This document shows, piece after piece, positions 55,608 through 64,000 of a DNA stretch of 64,000 nucleotides. Origin of the DNA: Geminicoccaceae bacterium (lineage in GTDB: Bacteria; Pseudomonadota; Alphaproteobacteria; Geminicoccales; Geminicoccaceae); NCBI GenBank assembly GCA_025999455.1, contig AP024683.1:1929501-1993500 (forward strand). Direction: 5' to 3'. The notes under the pieces are model-generated. The model ran no database searches. It was not told the DNA's origin and worked only from the letters and a program-made list of their open reading frames with translations. Both the position numbers and the translations under genes were made by a program. Position 1 is the first letter of the stretch. Every line of letters begins with the position of its first letter.

Positions 55608-56660
55608 TCATTTGAGGTAGCCGATCTCGCGCCACTTCGCGTACTTCGCGCGGAAGGCTTTGTAGTGCTCGTAGATCTCTTTGAAGCGGGGGTCGGCCGC
55701 CGCCTCTTCTTCGGCAACCTGCTCCCAAGCCTTCTTGAAGGCGTCGAGCTGCTCGGGCGTCCACCGGTGGATCTTCACGCCGTGGCTTTCGTGGAAGGCG
55801 ATGGCATCGCCCTGGCGGGCCTCGCCGGCGCCCATGAGCCAAAGATTGGCGTCGTTACAGCCGACCTCGATCATCTTCTGGTAGGATTTCGGCAGCTTGT
55901 TCCACGCATCCAGATTGATGATCACGTCGACGAACGAGGCCTGCTGGTGCCAGCCCGGGAAGTAATTGTGCTTGGCGATCTGGTAAAAGCCGAGGTTCTT
56001 GTCGAGCGAGGGATACGAGAATTCGGTCGCGTCGATCACGCCGCGCTCCAGCGCCGGGTAGATGTCACCGGCACCGAGCAGCTGCGTGTTGACGCCGAAC
56101 TTCTGCATCACCTTGGCGCCCAGGCCGAAGAAGCGCATCTTCAAGCCTTTGAGATCGTCGAGGGTCTTGATCTCGTTGCGGAACCAGCCCGAGGATTCGG
56201 CGATCACGATCCCGCACTGGAACCCCTTGATGTTGTGCTTGGCAAGCTCGCGGTCGTAGAGCTCGTAGCCGCCGCCGTGCTGGATCCAGGCCACGTACTC
56301 GTTGACGCTCGGCCCGAAGGGCACGGACGCGAAGAACACGAGGTGCGGGATCCGCCCGGCGTGGAAGCCCGGCGAAGAATAGGACATTTCGACCGAGCCC
56401 TTCGACACCGCGTCGAATACCTCGAGGGCGGGAACCAGCGCACCCGGCTCGTGGAAGCGGATGTCGAAATTGCCGTCGGTCATCACCTTGATGTTGTCGA
56501 TGAGCCGGGTGATGTTCTGGCCCAGCACGTCGAGCGTACTGGCGTAAGAACTCGCGAGCTTCCACCGGATCTTCTGCTGCGCCTCGGCCGGTGCCGCCAG
56601 CGTGCCGACGACACCCGCGAGGCAGAGCGCGGCGAACGCGCGCCATCCCTTGCCGATCAT
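55608..56660 (-). CDS. TRAP substrate-binding protein, TakP-like (2-oxo-acid type)
   Basis: 350 residues with a Sec signal peptide ending near APAEAQ. The mature chain has RWKLASSYAST, LKGLKMRFFGLG, and FSYPSLDKNLGFYQIAKHNY followed by PGWHQQ, which resemble TakP-type binding proteins that take up pyruvate and other 2-oxo acids. GGGGAGG lies before ATG 56660. Substrate assignment is by resemblance only. Confidence 0.88.
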   Translation of the reverse strand: MIGKGWRAFAALCLAGVVGTLAAPAEAQQKIRWKLASSYASTLDVLGQNITRLIDNIKVMTDGNFDIRFHEPGALVPALEVFDAVSKGSVEMSYSSPGFHAGRIPHLVFFASVPFGPSVNEYVAWIQHGGGYELYDRELAKHNIKGFQCGIVIAESSGWFRNEIKTLDDLKGLKMRFFGLGAKVMQKFGVNTQLLGAGDIYPALERGVIDATEFSYPSLDKNLGFYQIAKHNYFPGWHQQASFVDVIINLDAWNKLPKSYQKMIEVGCNDANLWLMGAGEARQGDAIAFHESHGVKIHRWTPEQLDAFKKAWEQVAEEEAAADPRFKEIYEHYKAFRAKYAKWREIGYLK

Positions 56661-56720
56661 CGATCCAGCCTCCCCACGTCCCTTCGGCGTGGCGAGCCTG
56701 GGACCGTCGGGCGAGCCCTG

Positions 56721-57893
56721 TCAAGAACGCATCGGGCCCTTGCAAAATCCGTCGCGGCGATCGTCGGCACGATAGGGCAGCGCGTCACGCAGCACCCGGA
56801 TCTCGGCTTCGAGGCCGAGGCGCTCACGTTCGAGGAAACGCGCGACCGCGGCGCGCAGCGCCGGGTCGGCGAGCCAATGGGCGCTCCAGGTCCAAACCGG
56901 CTCGTAGCCGCGCAAGAGCTTGTGCGGCCCCTGCGCCCCGGCCTCGACGCGGGCGAGGCCGCGGCCGATCGCGAAGTCGAGCGCGGCGTAATAGCAGCAC
57001 TCGAAATGGAGGAAGCGGCCCTCCTCGAGGGCGCCCCAGAGGCGGCCGTAGAGCGTGTCGCCGCCCAGGAGGTTCAAGGCCGCTCCGAGCATGCGGCCGT
57101 CGCGGCTCGCGCGCACGACGACGAGCCGATCGACGAGGTCGCGTGCGAGCCCCGTGAAAAAGGTGCGAGTCAAGTACGCCCCGCCCCACCGCCGCTCCAC
57201 GGTGGCGAGATAGAACGGGAAAAAGGCCTCGAGGACGGGAACGGCGGCCGGACCTTCCAAGACCTCGACCGTGACGCCGGCGCGGCGGACCGCTTCGCGT
57301 TCCTTGCGGATCGTCTTGCGCTTCTCGCTGCGGAGCGAATCGAGGAAGTCGGCGAAGTCGCGGTAGCCGCGATTGTACCAATGGAATTGGATCCCGCAGC
57401 GCAGGAGGAACCCGACCGATTCGAGGAGGCGTGCTTCGTCCTCGTCGCAGAAGGTGACGTGCAGCGAGGAGACACCGAGCCGCGACGCGGTCGCGACGAG
57501 CGCGCGGGCGAGGGCTTCGCGATCGGCCGGATCCGCTGCCAACAGCCGGCGCCCGGTCACGGGCGTGAAGGGCACCGCGACCTGGAGCTTCGGATAGTAT
57601 CGGCCGCCGGCGCGGGTGAAAGCCTCGGCCCAACTCTGGTCGAAGACGTATTCGCCGAACGAGTGGCTCTTGAGCCAGAGCGGAGCGGCGGCGACGGCCC
57701 GCCCGGCGCGGCGCAGCAAGAGGTGCCGCGGGCGCCAGCCGGTCCGCGCGGTGGCCGAACCGCTCGTTTCCAAGAGCGAGAGGAAGGCGTGGGTCGTGAA
57801 CGGGTCGACGCCGCCCGCGAGCCGGTCCCATTCGGACGCCGCGACCTCGCCCACGCCGCCGAGCAAGACGATCTCGTCGGAGGCCTCACCCAT
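56721..57893 (-). CDS. GNAT/FemAB-like acyltransferase, peptidogalycan family (DUF482, COG3146)
   Basis: 390 residues. The central SLRSEKRKTIRKEREAV segment, LHVTFCDEDEA, and late HFECCYYAALDFAI and EAGAQGPHKLLRGYEPVWTWSAHW are the marks of the COG3146 family, which has two acetyltransferase-like halves. Members are thought to act on cell-wall or lipid precursors, but the reaction is unproved. Start ATG 57893 (or GTG just before), after a purine-rich GGAGGGG. It is divergent from agmatine deiminase with a 94-base gap. Confidence 0.87.
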   Translation of the reverse strand: MGEASDEIVLLGGVGEVAASEWDRLAGGVDPFTTHAFLSLLETSGSATARTGWRPRHLLLRRAGRAVAAAPLWLKSHSFGEYVFDQSWAEAFTRAGGRYYPKLQVAVPFTPVTGRRLLAADPADREALARALVATASRLGVSSLHVTFCDEDEARLLESVGFLLRCGIQFHWYNRGYRDFADFLDSLRSEKRKTIRKEREAVRRAGVTVEVLEGPAAVPVLEAFFPFYLATVERRWGGAYLTRTFFTGLARDLVDRLVVVRASRDGRMLGAALNLLGGDTLYGRLWGALEEGRFLHFECCYYAALDFAIGRGLARVEAGAQGPHKLLRGYEPVWTWSAHWLADPALRAAVARFLERERLGLEAEIRVLRDALPYRADDRRDGFCKGPMRS

Positions 57894-57987
57894 CACCCTT
57901 CCGTCTCCCCTCCGCCGCCCGATTGCGCCCGGCGCCCCGATGCCGCAACCTCCGCGACGGAGTCTGGCTCCCGGGGGAGGAGCGTCG

Positions 57988-59016
57988 ATGAGTACGCCGC
58001 GCGCCGACGGGCTCGCCATGCCGGCCGAGTGGGCGCCGCACCGCCGCTGCTGGATGGCTTGGCCGTGCCGCGAGGAGCTGTGGGGCGACCGGCTCGAGGC
58101 CGCCCGCCAGGTCACGGCCGAGATCGCCAAGGCGATCGCCGCCTTCGAGCCGGTGACGATGCTGGCGCGACCCGATCTCACGGCGAGCGCCTCGTTGGGC
58201 TGCGGGCCGGGGATCCCGGTCCTTCCCATGCCGCTGGACGACAGCTGGACGCGGGATACGGGGCCCACTTTCGTGACCGCGCCCGGCCGGCTCGCCGGTG
58301 TCGCGTGGCGGTTCAACGGCTGGGGCGAACAGTGGTCCGATCATACCCAGGACGCGCTCATGGCGCGGCGCGTGCTCGAGCATCTGGGCGTGCCGCGCTA
58401 CGACGCGCCGATCGTGCTCGAGGGTGGGGCGATCCACGTCGACGGGGAGGGAACCTGCCTCGTCTGCGCGCCGTCGGTCCTCGACCCGAAGCGCAACCCG
58501 GGTCTCGATCGGGCGGCGATCGAAAAGGTGCTCGGCGATCATCTGGGTGTGGACAAGGTCATCTGGCTGCCGCACGGTTTGGTCGACGACGAGACGGGTG
58601 GCCACGTCGACAACGTCGCCTGCTTCGCCGCGCCGGGCCGGGTCTTGGCGCTGGTCCGTGAGGAGGTCGGCGACCCGGACCAGGAGGGACTCGCGGCCAA
58701 TCTCGCGGTCTTGCGCGAGGCGGTCGATGCCAAGGGGCGGCGGCTCGAGGTCGTGCCGATCGCTGCCCCGCGGCCCCGACCGCGGGACCGCGAGCGGAGG
58801 CTCACCCTTTCCTACGTCAATCTCTACGTGGCGAACGGCGGGGTCGTCATGCCGGCCTTCGACGACCCGGCCGACCGGGCGGCACTGCGCGCCGTGCAGG
58901 CGGCGTTCCCCGACCGCGAGGTCGTCCAGATCGAGGCGAGCGATCTCGTCCGGGGTGGCGGCGGGATCCACTGCATCACCCAACAGGAGCCGGACCCCGG
59001 GCCCGGCCCCGGCTGA
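57988..59016 (+). CDS. aguA: Agmatine deiminase
   Basis: 342 residues, peptidyl-arginine-deiminase family. Catalytic residues are visible: acidic DDSWTRDTGP (84-93), GGHVDN with His206, and nucleophile Cys329 in GGGGIHCITQQ. It converts agmatine to N-carbamoylputrescine on the way to putrescine. GGGGGAGGAG precedes ATG 57988. A Pro/Gly tail (PDPGPGPG) follows the active-site Cys; a decayed copy of the last 38 codons lies 222 bases downstream. The partner amidohydrolase gene is not adjacent. Confidence 0.94.
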   Translation: MSTPRADGLAMPAEWAPHRRCWMAWPCREELWGDRLEAARQVTAEIAKAIAAFEPVTMLARPDLTASASLGCGPGIPVLPMPLDDSWTRDTGPTFVTAPGRLAGVAWRFNGWGEQWSDHTQDALMARRVLEHLGVPRYDAPIVLEGGAIHVDGEGTCLVCAPSVLDPKRNPGLDRAAIEKVLGDHLGVDKVIWLPHGLVDDETGGHVDNVACFAAPGRVLALVREEVGDPDQEGLAANLAVLREAVDAKGRRLEVVPIAAPRPRPRDRERRLTLSYVNLYVANGGVVMPAFDDPADRAALRAVQAAFPDREVVQIEASDLVRGGGGIHCITQQEPDPGPGPG

Positions 59017-59285
59017 GCCGGCCGAGGCGAACGGCGGCCCAGGCGGCGGCGCGCCCGGATCGCGGCGCGCGAGGATCCGATCCACGCTGCGGGTCACGCC
59101 CGCCGGCTCCGGCCAGGGACCCAGCAGGCGGCGTTCCTCGACCGCGAGGTCGTCCCGATCGAGGCGAGGGATCGGGTCCGGGGCGGGGGCCACGGCAACA
59201 CCCGACCGGAGCCGGACCCCGGGACCGGCTCCGGCTGAGCCGGCCGCGGCGAACGGTGGCCCCGGCGGCGCGCCGGGCTCGCCGA
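58897..59285 (+). repeat. Direct duplication of the aguA 3' end (about 222-base spacing)
   Basis: 58897 to ~59063 (last codons of aguA plus ~45 bases) is repeated at 59125 to ~59285. Copy 2 keeps the reading frame AAFLDREVVPIEARDRVRGG and the stop, but has lost the GIHCITQQ active-site segment. Similarity is obvious by eye and continues past the stop codon, so this is a DNA duplication, not selection on protein. Confidence 0.8.
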
Positions 59286-60829
59286 TCGCCAACGGTCGAC
59301 GTCCGCATCACGGCTCGTCGGGCGGGCGCGGCGGAAGCCCTGGTGGCGGTAAAGCCCGCCGAGCGTTTCCCACCAGCCGGCGAGCCGACGGCAGCGCCGT
59401 GCGTCGTCGCCGACCCCGCCGCGGTCGGGCGGATCCGGCGGAACCGGGCCCGGCTCAGCGGTCCGATACGCCGCGCCAGCGCGCGATCCGCGCACCTGGC
59501 GCCTCGCGTGGGCGGCCCGAGCGCAGACGGCCGCATCACGCTGGGGGTGCGAAGGCGAGGCAACGGCCACCGAGCCGAAGCCGCCCCGGGGCCGGGCCGA
59601 GCGGGCGCGATCGTCCGAGGCGTGGACGAAGTCCTCCGACGGTGCGCAGCGTGGCCGAGATGCGCGACGTGTTCGCGGATGGTCGTCGGATGCGCCGACC
59701 GAACGTCCGGATCGCTGGCCGCCATCGGAGCCCGCCGGGGCGAACGGAAGTCGCCGACGCAGACGATCTCTTCCGGCCATGGTTTCCGGTTGCGGCGGCG
59801 CCGGTGAACGACGGGCCACGGGCTCGACCCGCGGAACGGCCCGGGCGGCTTGCCCGACCCTCGCCCGACCGACGACCCGAGCCGCCTCTCCGGGACAGGG
59901 GTCCGGGCACGGGCGGCGATCGCCGCGCAGGTCGAACGCCGGGGCACCTCTTCGGCCGGTCGGCTGCGCGCCCGCGGATCCGCCGCTTCGCACCGGGAGC
60001 CGGTCGAACCCGATCGCCGCGCGGCCGCGAGCGCGCCGGTCCGAGCGGAGCGACCGGCCGAGCTCGCCGAGCTCCGGTCGATCGGTCGTGCGCGCACGAG
60101 TTCGACCCGGGCTCGATCGCGGAAAAGGGTGGAGGGGCGCGGTGGGCGATCGCAGGCTCGCCCGACGGCGAAGCCGGTTGCCTCCCGAGCCGCCCCGGCC
60201 ACGACGGTGCCCTCGTCGACCCCGGCTTCTCGGGACTTCCTCTGCCCCGCCGGTGGGGCGAACGGGTCGAGCCGTTCCGCGGCGATCGTCCGGCGCGCCG
60301 ACAGGGAGCGAGCGTGCGAAGCTTCGAGCCGAACAGGCCGCACCGTTGTCGAGCCCCGGCGCGCGCGGAACGACGTCCGGCTCGTGACCGAGGAGGGCGG
60401 CCGACTTGCCGAAGAACGGGGCCGGCTGCGCGGGACCCGAGCGGGGCATCGACGACGCGAAGCCTCGCGCGCCGAGCCGCGTTCGGTCCCTCGGTTCCGG
60501 ATCCCGCCCGGCGCGCCGACACGGAACGAGCGGTCGAAGCTTCGAGCCGAGCGTGCCGCGCCGGTGTCCGACCCCCGGCGCGCGGAGCCGCTTCGGGCTG
60601 GTGACCGAGGAGACCGTGCGACCCGTGGAGAGCCAGGGCCGTCCACGCGCTCACCCGGGCCCCGGACCCGCGGAGCGGCTTCGGGCTCACGACCCGGCGG
60701 ACCGAGGGACGCAGCGGCCACCGGGGCCCGCTGCGCACGCGCCGACCGGCTCCCGGACGCGCCTGGCAGGCGACGTCGGTCGACCGCGAGCCCGGCCACC
60801 CGGCCCGCGCCGCGCCCGGGCGCGCCCCT
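59017..60829. other. 1.8-kb gene-free, repeat-bearing region
   Basis: Between convergent aguA and the OmpA-like gene. All six frames are open for long stretches, yet every translation is Arg/Ala/Gly/Ser-rich without motifs, hydrophobic cores or ribosome sites. It contains two clear degenerate direct-repeat pairs with spacings near 220 bases, and a weaker one (GCATCACG contexts at 59305 and 59533). It looks like decayed duplicated DNA; a structured RNA is not excluded. Confidence 0.5.
60292..60620. repeat. Degenerate direct repeat, 217-218-base spacing
   Basis: GGCGCGCCGACA at 60292 and GGCGCGCCGACA at 60510 start two similar stretches of about 105 bases; both continue through GAAGCTTCGAGCCGA and end in GTGACCGAGGAG (60384 and 60601). 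A part of the unit (GCGGAGC-GCTTCGGGCT) recurs a third time near 60670. Confidence 0.75.
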
Positions 60830-63148
60830 TCAGCGCGGCACGAGCTCGAGCTCGACTCGTCGGTTGAGTGCCTGGGCGACCGGGTCGTTGCCGGCCACCA
60901 GCGGCCGCTCGTCGCCCATGCCGGCGGCCACGAGCCGGCTGCTCGGCACGCCCGCCTCGATCAGCGCCTGCACGAGGTTGAAGGCGCGGGCGAGCGCCAC
61001 CTCGCGATTGCTCTGGAAGGCGCTGCCGGGGCGCGGCGGCTGGCTGTCGGCGTGGCCCGTGACCCAGATCGTCCAGGGCCGGTCGGCCGGCAAGCTCTTC
61101 AAGGCCTCGGCGATCTCGCGTACCCGCGCCGCCCCGGCTTCCGAAAGCCGCGTGCCGCCGCGGTTGAAGAGGAGGTCGGCCGGGACGATCACCTTGTCCG
61201 CGGTCACGCGCACCGCGGGTGTGCCGGCGAAGACCGGCCGGAGCGCGGCGGGCAACAGGCCGCGGGCCGCCGCCTCGGCCTCGGCGCGCTCGCGCGCGGC
61301 GGCGAGCTCGCGTTCCACCGCTTCGATCCGCTGGCGCGCTTCCGTGAGCTCTTTCTGGCGGGCCTGGAGCGCGGCGCGGGTCTCCTCGAGCGCGGCCTCG
61401 CGTGCCGCGAGCTGTCCTTCGAGCGCCTGCGCGCCGGAGCGGGCGAGGCCGAGCTCGATCTGGAGTCGATCGACCGCCTCGGCCGCCTCTCGCCGGGCCC
61501 CGGCGAGCTGCCGCTCCAGATCCTCGATCTGTGCGCGAGCCTGGGCCAGCGCCTCGCCGCGGCTCTGGGCGAGCTTCTCGGCCGCTTCGCGGGCGCTTCG
61601 TTGCGCGGCGAGCCGATAGTCGAGCTCCTCCAGCTTTTCCGCCTGCGCCGCTTCGAGTGCCTTCAGCCGCTCGTCGCGCCCGGCGATCTCGGCCTCGAGC
61701 CCGCGCCGCTCGACGCCCCATTCGACGATCTTCTGCTCGAGCTCACGGATCTTCTGGTCACGCCCGGCGATCTCGGCCTCGAGGGCGCGCCGCGTGACGC
61801 CGAATTCGACGACCTGCTGCTCGAGTTGGCGGGCGGTCGCGGCGGCCGTCTCGGCCTGGGCCGCGAGCCGGTCGCGGTCGGCCGTGATCCGCCGGAGCTG
61901 CTCCTGCAGCTCGGCGATCGTCCGGTCCCGTGCGGCACGGTCCTCGGCCGCCTTCTGCCGGGCCGCGTTCGCCTCAGCGAGCTGCTGCTCGAGCCGCTGC
62001 AGGTCGTCGCGGCTCTGCGCGATCCGCTGCTCGAGCTCGGCGCGCAGCCGGCCGAACTCCTCGCGCAGGCGCAGCATCGCCTGCTCCTGCTCGGCGGCCT
62101 GGGCGGCGATCCGGTCGCGCTCGGCCGTCACCCGGCGGAGCTGCTCGCGCAGTTCGGCGATGGTCGCGTCCTTGGCGGCGAGCTCGGCCGCGGCACCTTC
62201 TTGCGCGCTCGTCGCCTGGGCGAGCCGCTGCTCGAGCTCGCGGACCGCCCGCTCGCGGCTCTGCGCCGTGGTCACCGCCTCGTCGCGGGCGGCGACCGTG
62301 CGCTTCAGCTCCTCCTGCAGCCGGGCGAGCGCCTGTTCGCGCTCGCCGAGCACGCTCGAGGCCCGGTCGCGCTCGGCCACGAGGCGGCGGAGCTGTTCGT
62401 CGGCCTCGCCCTTGAGGGCCACGAGCTGGGCGCCGAGCCGCTCGCGCTCGCCGCGCGACGCCGCGAGCTCGCCCTCGAGCCGCGCCACGAGCTGCTCCTG
62501 TTCGGCGAGCCGGGCCGCGAGCCGGTCGCGCTCGGCGGTGAGCCGGCGGAGCTCGTCGCGCAGTTCGGCGATCGTCCGATCCTTGGCGGCGAGCTCCTCG
62601 GCCGCCTGCCGTTGCGCCGCGCTCACCTCGGCGAGCCGCTGCTCGAGCCCGCGCGTGTCCCGCCCGGCCGTCTCGAGGGCGGCAGCGAGCCGGTCGCGCT
62701 CCGCGGTGAGGCGACGGAGCTGCGTCTCGAGCTCGGCGATCGCCCGCTCCTTGGCGGCGAGCTCGGCCGCCGCTCCCTGCTGCTCGCTGGTCGCCTGCGC
62801 GAGCCGCTCTTCGAGCGTCCGGACCCGCTCCTCGCGCTCGCTCGCGAGCGCCGCGACCCGATCGCGCTCGGCCGTGACCCGCCGCAGCTCGTCGCGGGCG
62901 AGGGCGATCCGCTGCTCGAGCTCGCCCCGCACCCGGCCGAACTCCTCGCGCAGGCGCAGCGCGGCTTGCTCCTGCTCGCCCGCGAGCGCAGCGATCCGGT
63001 CGCGCTCGGCCAAGGCCCGGCGCAGCTCCTGCTGCAGGCGCTCGGGATCGAGGGAGGGAGCTTGGGCGAGCGCCAACGGGCTCGCCTGGAGGAGGAGGGA
63101 AGCGAGCACGACGGCGCAGGCCGTCCGCGGGCGGATCACGGTCATCAT
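60830..63148 (-). CDS. OmpA/MotB-type protein with very long coiled coil
   Basis: About 772 residues. Signal peptide to LALAQA (~30), then ~580 residues of continuous coiled coil built from repeated units such as ELAAKDRTIAELRDELRRL and TAERDRLAA, followed by an OmpA-like domain (~640-772) with WVTGHADSQPP and a final NRRVELELVPR. Same plan as the protein at 1114-2634 but with a coil roughly twice as long. The coil could span the periplasm. ATG 63148 (MMTVIRPR) is taken; a GTG two codons earlier is possible. Partner and role unknown. Confidence 0.87.
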   Translation of the reverse strand: MMTVIRPRTACAVVLASLLLQASPLALAQAPSLDPERLQQELRRALAERDRIAALAGEQEQAALRLREEFGRVRGELEQRIALARDELRRVTAERDRVAALASEREERVRTLEERLAQATSEQQGAAAELAAKERAIAELETQLRRLTAERDRLAAALETAGRDTRGLEQRLAEVSAAQRQAAEELAAKDRTIAELRDELRRLTAERDRLAARLAEQEQLVARLEGELAASRGERERLGAQLVALKGEADEQLRRLVAERDRASSVLGEREQALARLQEELKRTVAARDEAVTTAQSRERAVRELEQRLAQATSAQEGAAAELAAKDATIAELREQLRRVTAERDRIAAQAAEQEQAMLRLREEFGRLRAELEQRIAQSRDDLQRLEQQLAEANAARQKAAEDRAARDRTIAELQEQLRRITADRDRLAAQAETAAATARQLEQQVVEFGVTRRALEAEIAGRDQKIRELEQKIVEWGVERRGLEAEIAGRDERLKALEAAQAEKLEELDYRLAAQRSAREAAEKLAQSRGEALAQARAQIEDLERQLAGARREAAEAVDRLQIELGLARSGAQALEGQLAAREAALEETRAALQARQKELTEARQRIEAVERELAAARERAEAEAAARGLLPAALRPVFAGTPAVRVTADKVIVPADLLFNRGGTRLSEAGAARVREIAEALKSLPADRPWTIWVTGHADSQPPRPGSAFQSNREVALARAFNLVQALIEAGVPSSRLVAAGMGDERPLVAGNDPVAQALNRRVELELVPR

Positions 63149-63315
63149 GCGCACCCCGATCGTTGCTGCACGGGCTCTCTCGGTCGGCCGGGAAACGGCT
63201 TAGAGCAAGCCCGGCGCGCGCGCCAGCGCCTCGCGGAGGGAACCGGGCAGCCGTTGCGGCGCGGCCCGGGCAGCGCCGCGAGGAGCCGGACCATCGGCGT
63301 CGGAGTGGTTCCGGC

Positions 63316-64000
63316 TCAGGTGCGAAGCCGCGCGAGCCGCTCGATCAAGAGCGCGAAGAAGCCGTCGGCATCGGCTTCCGTGAGGACGAGCGCGTTGGCC
63401 GGCCGGCCCGAGCGGTGCCACCAATCGACGACCGACCGGCCGCGGCAGAAGCGCCCCTCGGTCTCGATGTCGACCCGACAATGTTTGCCGCGGAAGAGCT
63501 CGGGGCGGATCAGATGCGCGATCACGCACGGATCGTGCAAGGGCGCGCCCGGGATCCCGTACCGCTCGCGGTCGTAGCGGTTGTAGAAGGCCAAGAAGCC
63601 GGCCACCGCCTCGGCGAGCGGCGTGCCGATCGCGCGGATCCGGGCGAGCCGCTCCTCGGTGATGAGCACCTGGTGGGTGAGGTCGAGGCCGATCATCGTG
63701 ACCGGCGCCCCGCACTCGAAGACCACCGCCGCGGCGTGCGGGTCGACGAAGAAGTTGAACTCGGCGGCGGCCGTCACGTTGCCGAGCTCCTTGGCCCCGC
63801 CCATGAGCACGATCTCGCGCAGCCGCGGCACGATCGCCGGTTCCTCGACGATCGCGAGGGCGACGTTCGTGAGGGGTCCGGTCGGGCAGAGGGTCACCGT
63901 ACCGGGCGGGCGTTCCATGACGAGCCGGACGATCGCGTGGACCGCGTGCTCGCGCGCGACGGGCAGGGTGGGCGGCGGCAGGACGACGCCGTTCAAGCCG
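63316..64000 (-). CDS. Nucleoside hydrolase (inosine/uridine-preferring type), N-terminus beyond window
   Basis: At least 228 residues; the gene enters from the right edge, so the N-terminal DxDPGxDD calcium motif is not visible. Present are CPTGPLTNVALA, EIVLMGGA, AEFNFFVDPHAA, the substrate motif TMIGLDLTHQV and the catalytic HDP (LHDPCVIAHL). It frees the base from ribonucleosides in salvage. The 167-base gap between it and the OmpA-like gene holds nothing I can name. Confidence 0.92.
   Translation of the reverse strand, partial: GLNGVVLPPPTLPVAREHAVHAIVRLVMERPPGTVTLCPTGPLTNVALAIVEEPAIVPRLREIVLMGGAKELGNVTAAAEFNFFVDPHAAAVVFECGAPVTMIGLDLTHQVLITEERLARIRAIGTPLAEAVAGFLAFYNRYDRERYGIPGAPLHDPCVIAHLIRPELFRGKHCRVDIETEGRFCRGRSVVDWWHRSGRPANALVLTEADADGFFALLIERLARLRT

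Noticed and set aside
58976-60799. Long minus-strand and plus-strand frames in the repeat region after aguA
   Set aside because: Arg/Ser/Ala-rich translations in all frames, no motif or start signal; similarity between copies crosses the stop codon and gaps, so coding is unlikely.
1-64000. CRISPR array, insertion sequences or prophage genes
   Set aside because: No regularly spaced short repeats with unique spacers, no transposase, integrase or phage structural protein could be recognised in any frame.

Overview
The window is very GC-rich chromosomal DNA from an alphaproteobacterium. The evidence is the prfB / mrcA / amidase / rne neighbourhood, clpS-clpA, a SenC/SCO protein, three TRAP-type transport operons and TTAA-based promoter motifs that resemble CtrA sites. 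An order near Rhodospirillales or Geminicoccales would fit the gene content, but that is an inference. Almost every line of the window is densely coding, and the strong GC bias opens long false reading frames opposite real genes.

Left part (1-12.9 kb): a subtilisin-like protease cut by the window edge, an OmpA-type coiled-coil envelope protein, a universal stress protein and a nitrilase-fold protein that has lost its catalytic Cys and Lys, all on the minus strand. Divergent from them run degP and an OmpR-type response regulator / histidine kinase pair (envelope stress), then phnW-phnX (aminoethylphosphonate breakdown), a SCO copper chaperone, tRNA-Arg(ACG) and NADP-type isocitrate dehydrogenase.

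Transport and catabolic region (12.9-28 kb): a TRAP operon with its own IclR regulator, a divergently read self-sufficient CYP116B-like P450-reductase fusion, a second TRAP operon joined to a DUF1445 protein and a HAD phosphatase, a small membrane-anchored unknown, and a sugar-type ABC importer without an ATPase gene.

Accessory region (27.9-32.7 kb): a gene for a protein of about 1,247 residues, broken by one frameshift, with a restriction-endonuclease-like N-terminus. It is divergent from a small unknown gene that has a sigma70-like promoter in an AT-rich gap. This is the best candidate for a little-described (possibly defence) system.

Housekeeping region (32.7-53 kb): guaA, prfB with its programmed +1 frameshift, PBP1A, amidase, rne, an aminotransferase, a BepA-like M48 protease, a DsbA-like protein, a degenerate histidine-kinase-like protein, an unknown, a second universal stress protein, an ion antiporter, clpS and clpA. 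Three intergenic sites here share a 17-base TTAA-N8-CAACC motif.

Right part (53-64 kb): a third TRAP operon (TakP-like), a FemAB/GNAT-like protein, agmatine deiminase whose 3' end is followed by a decayed copy of itself, about 1.8 kb of gene-free repeat-bearing DNA, a second long coiled-coil OmpA/MotB-like protein, and a nucleoside hydrolase cut by the window edge.
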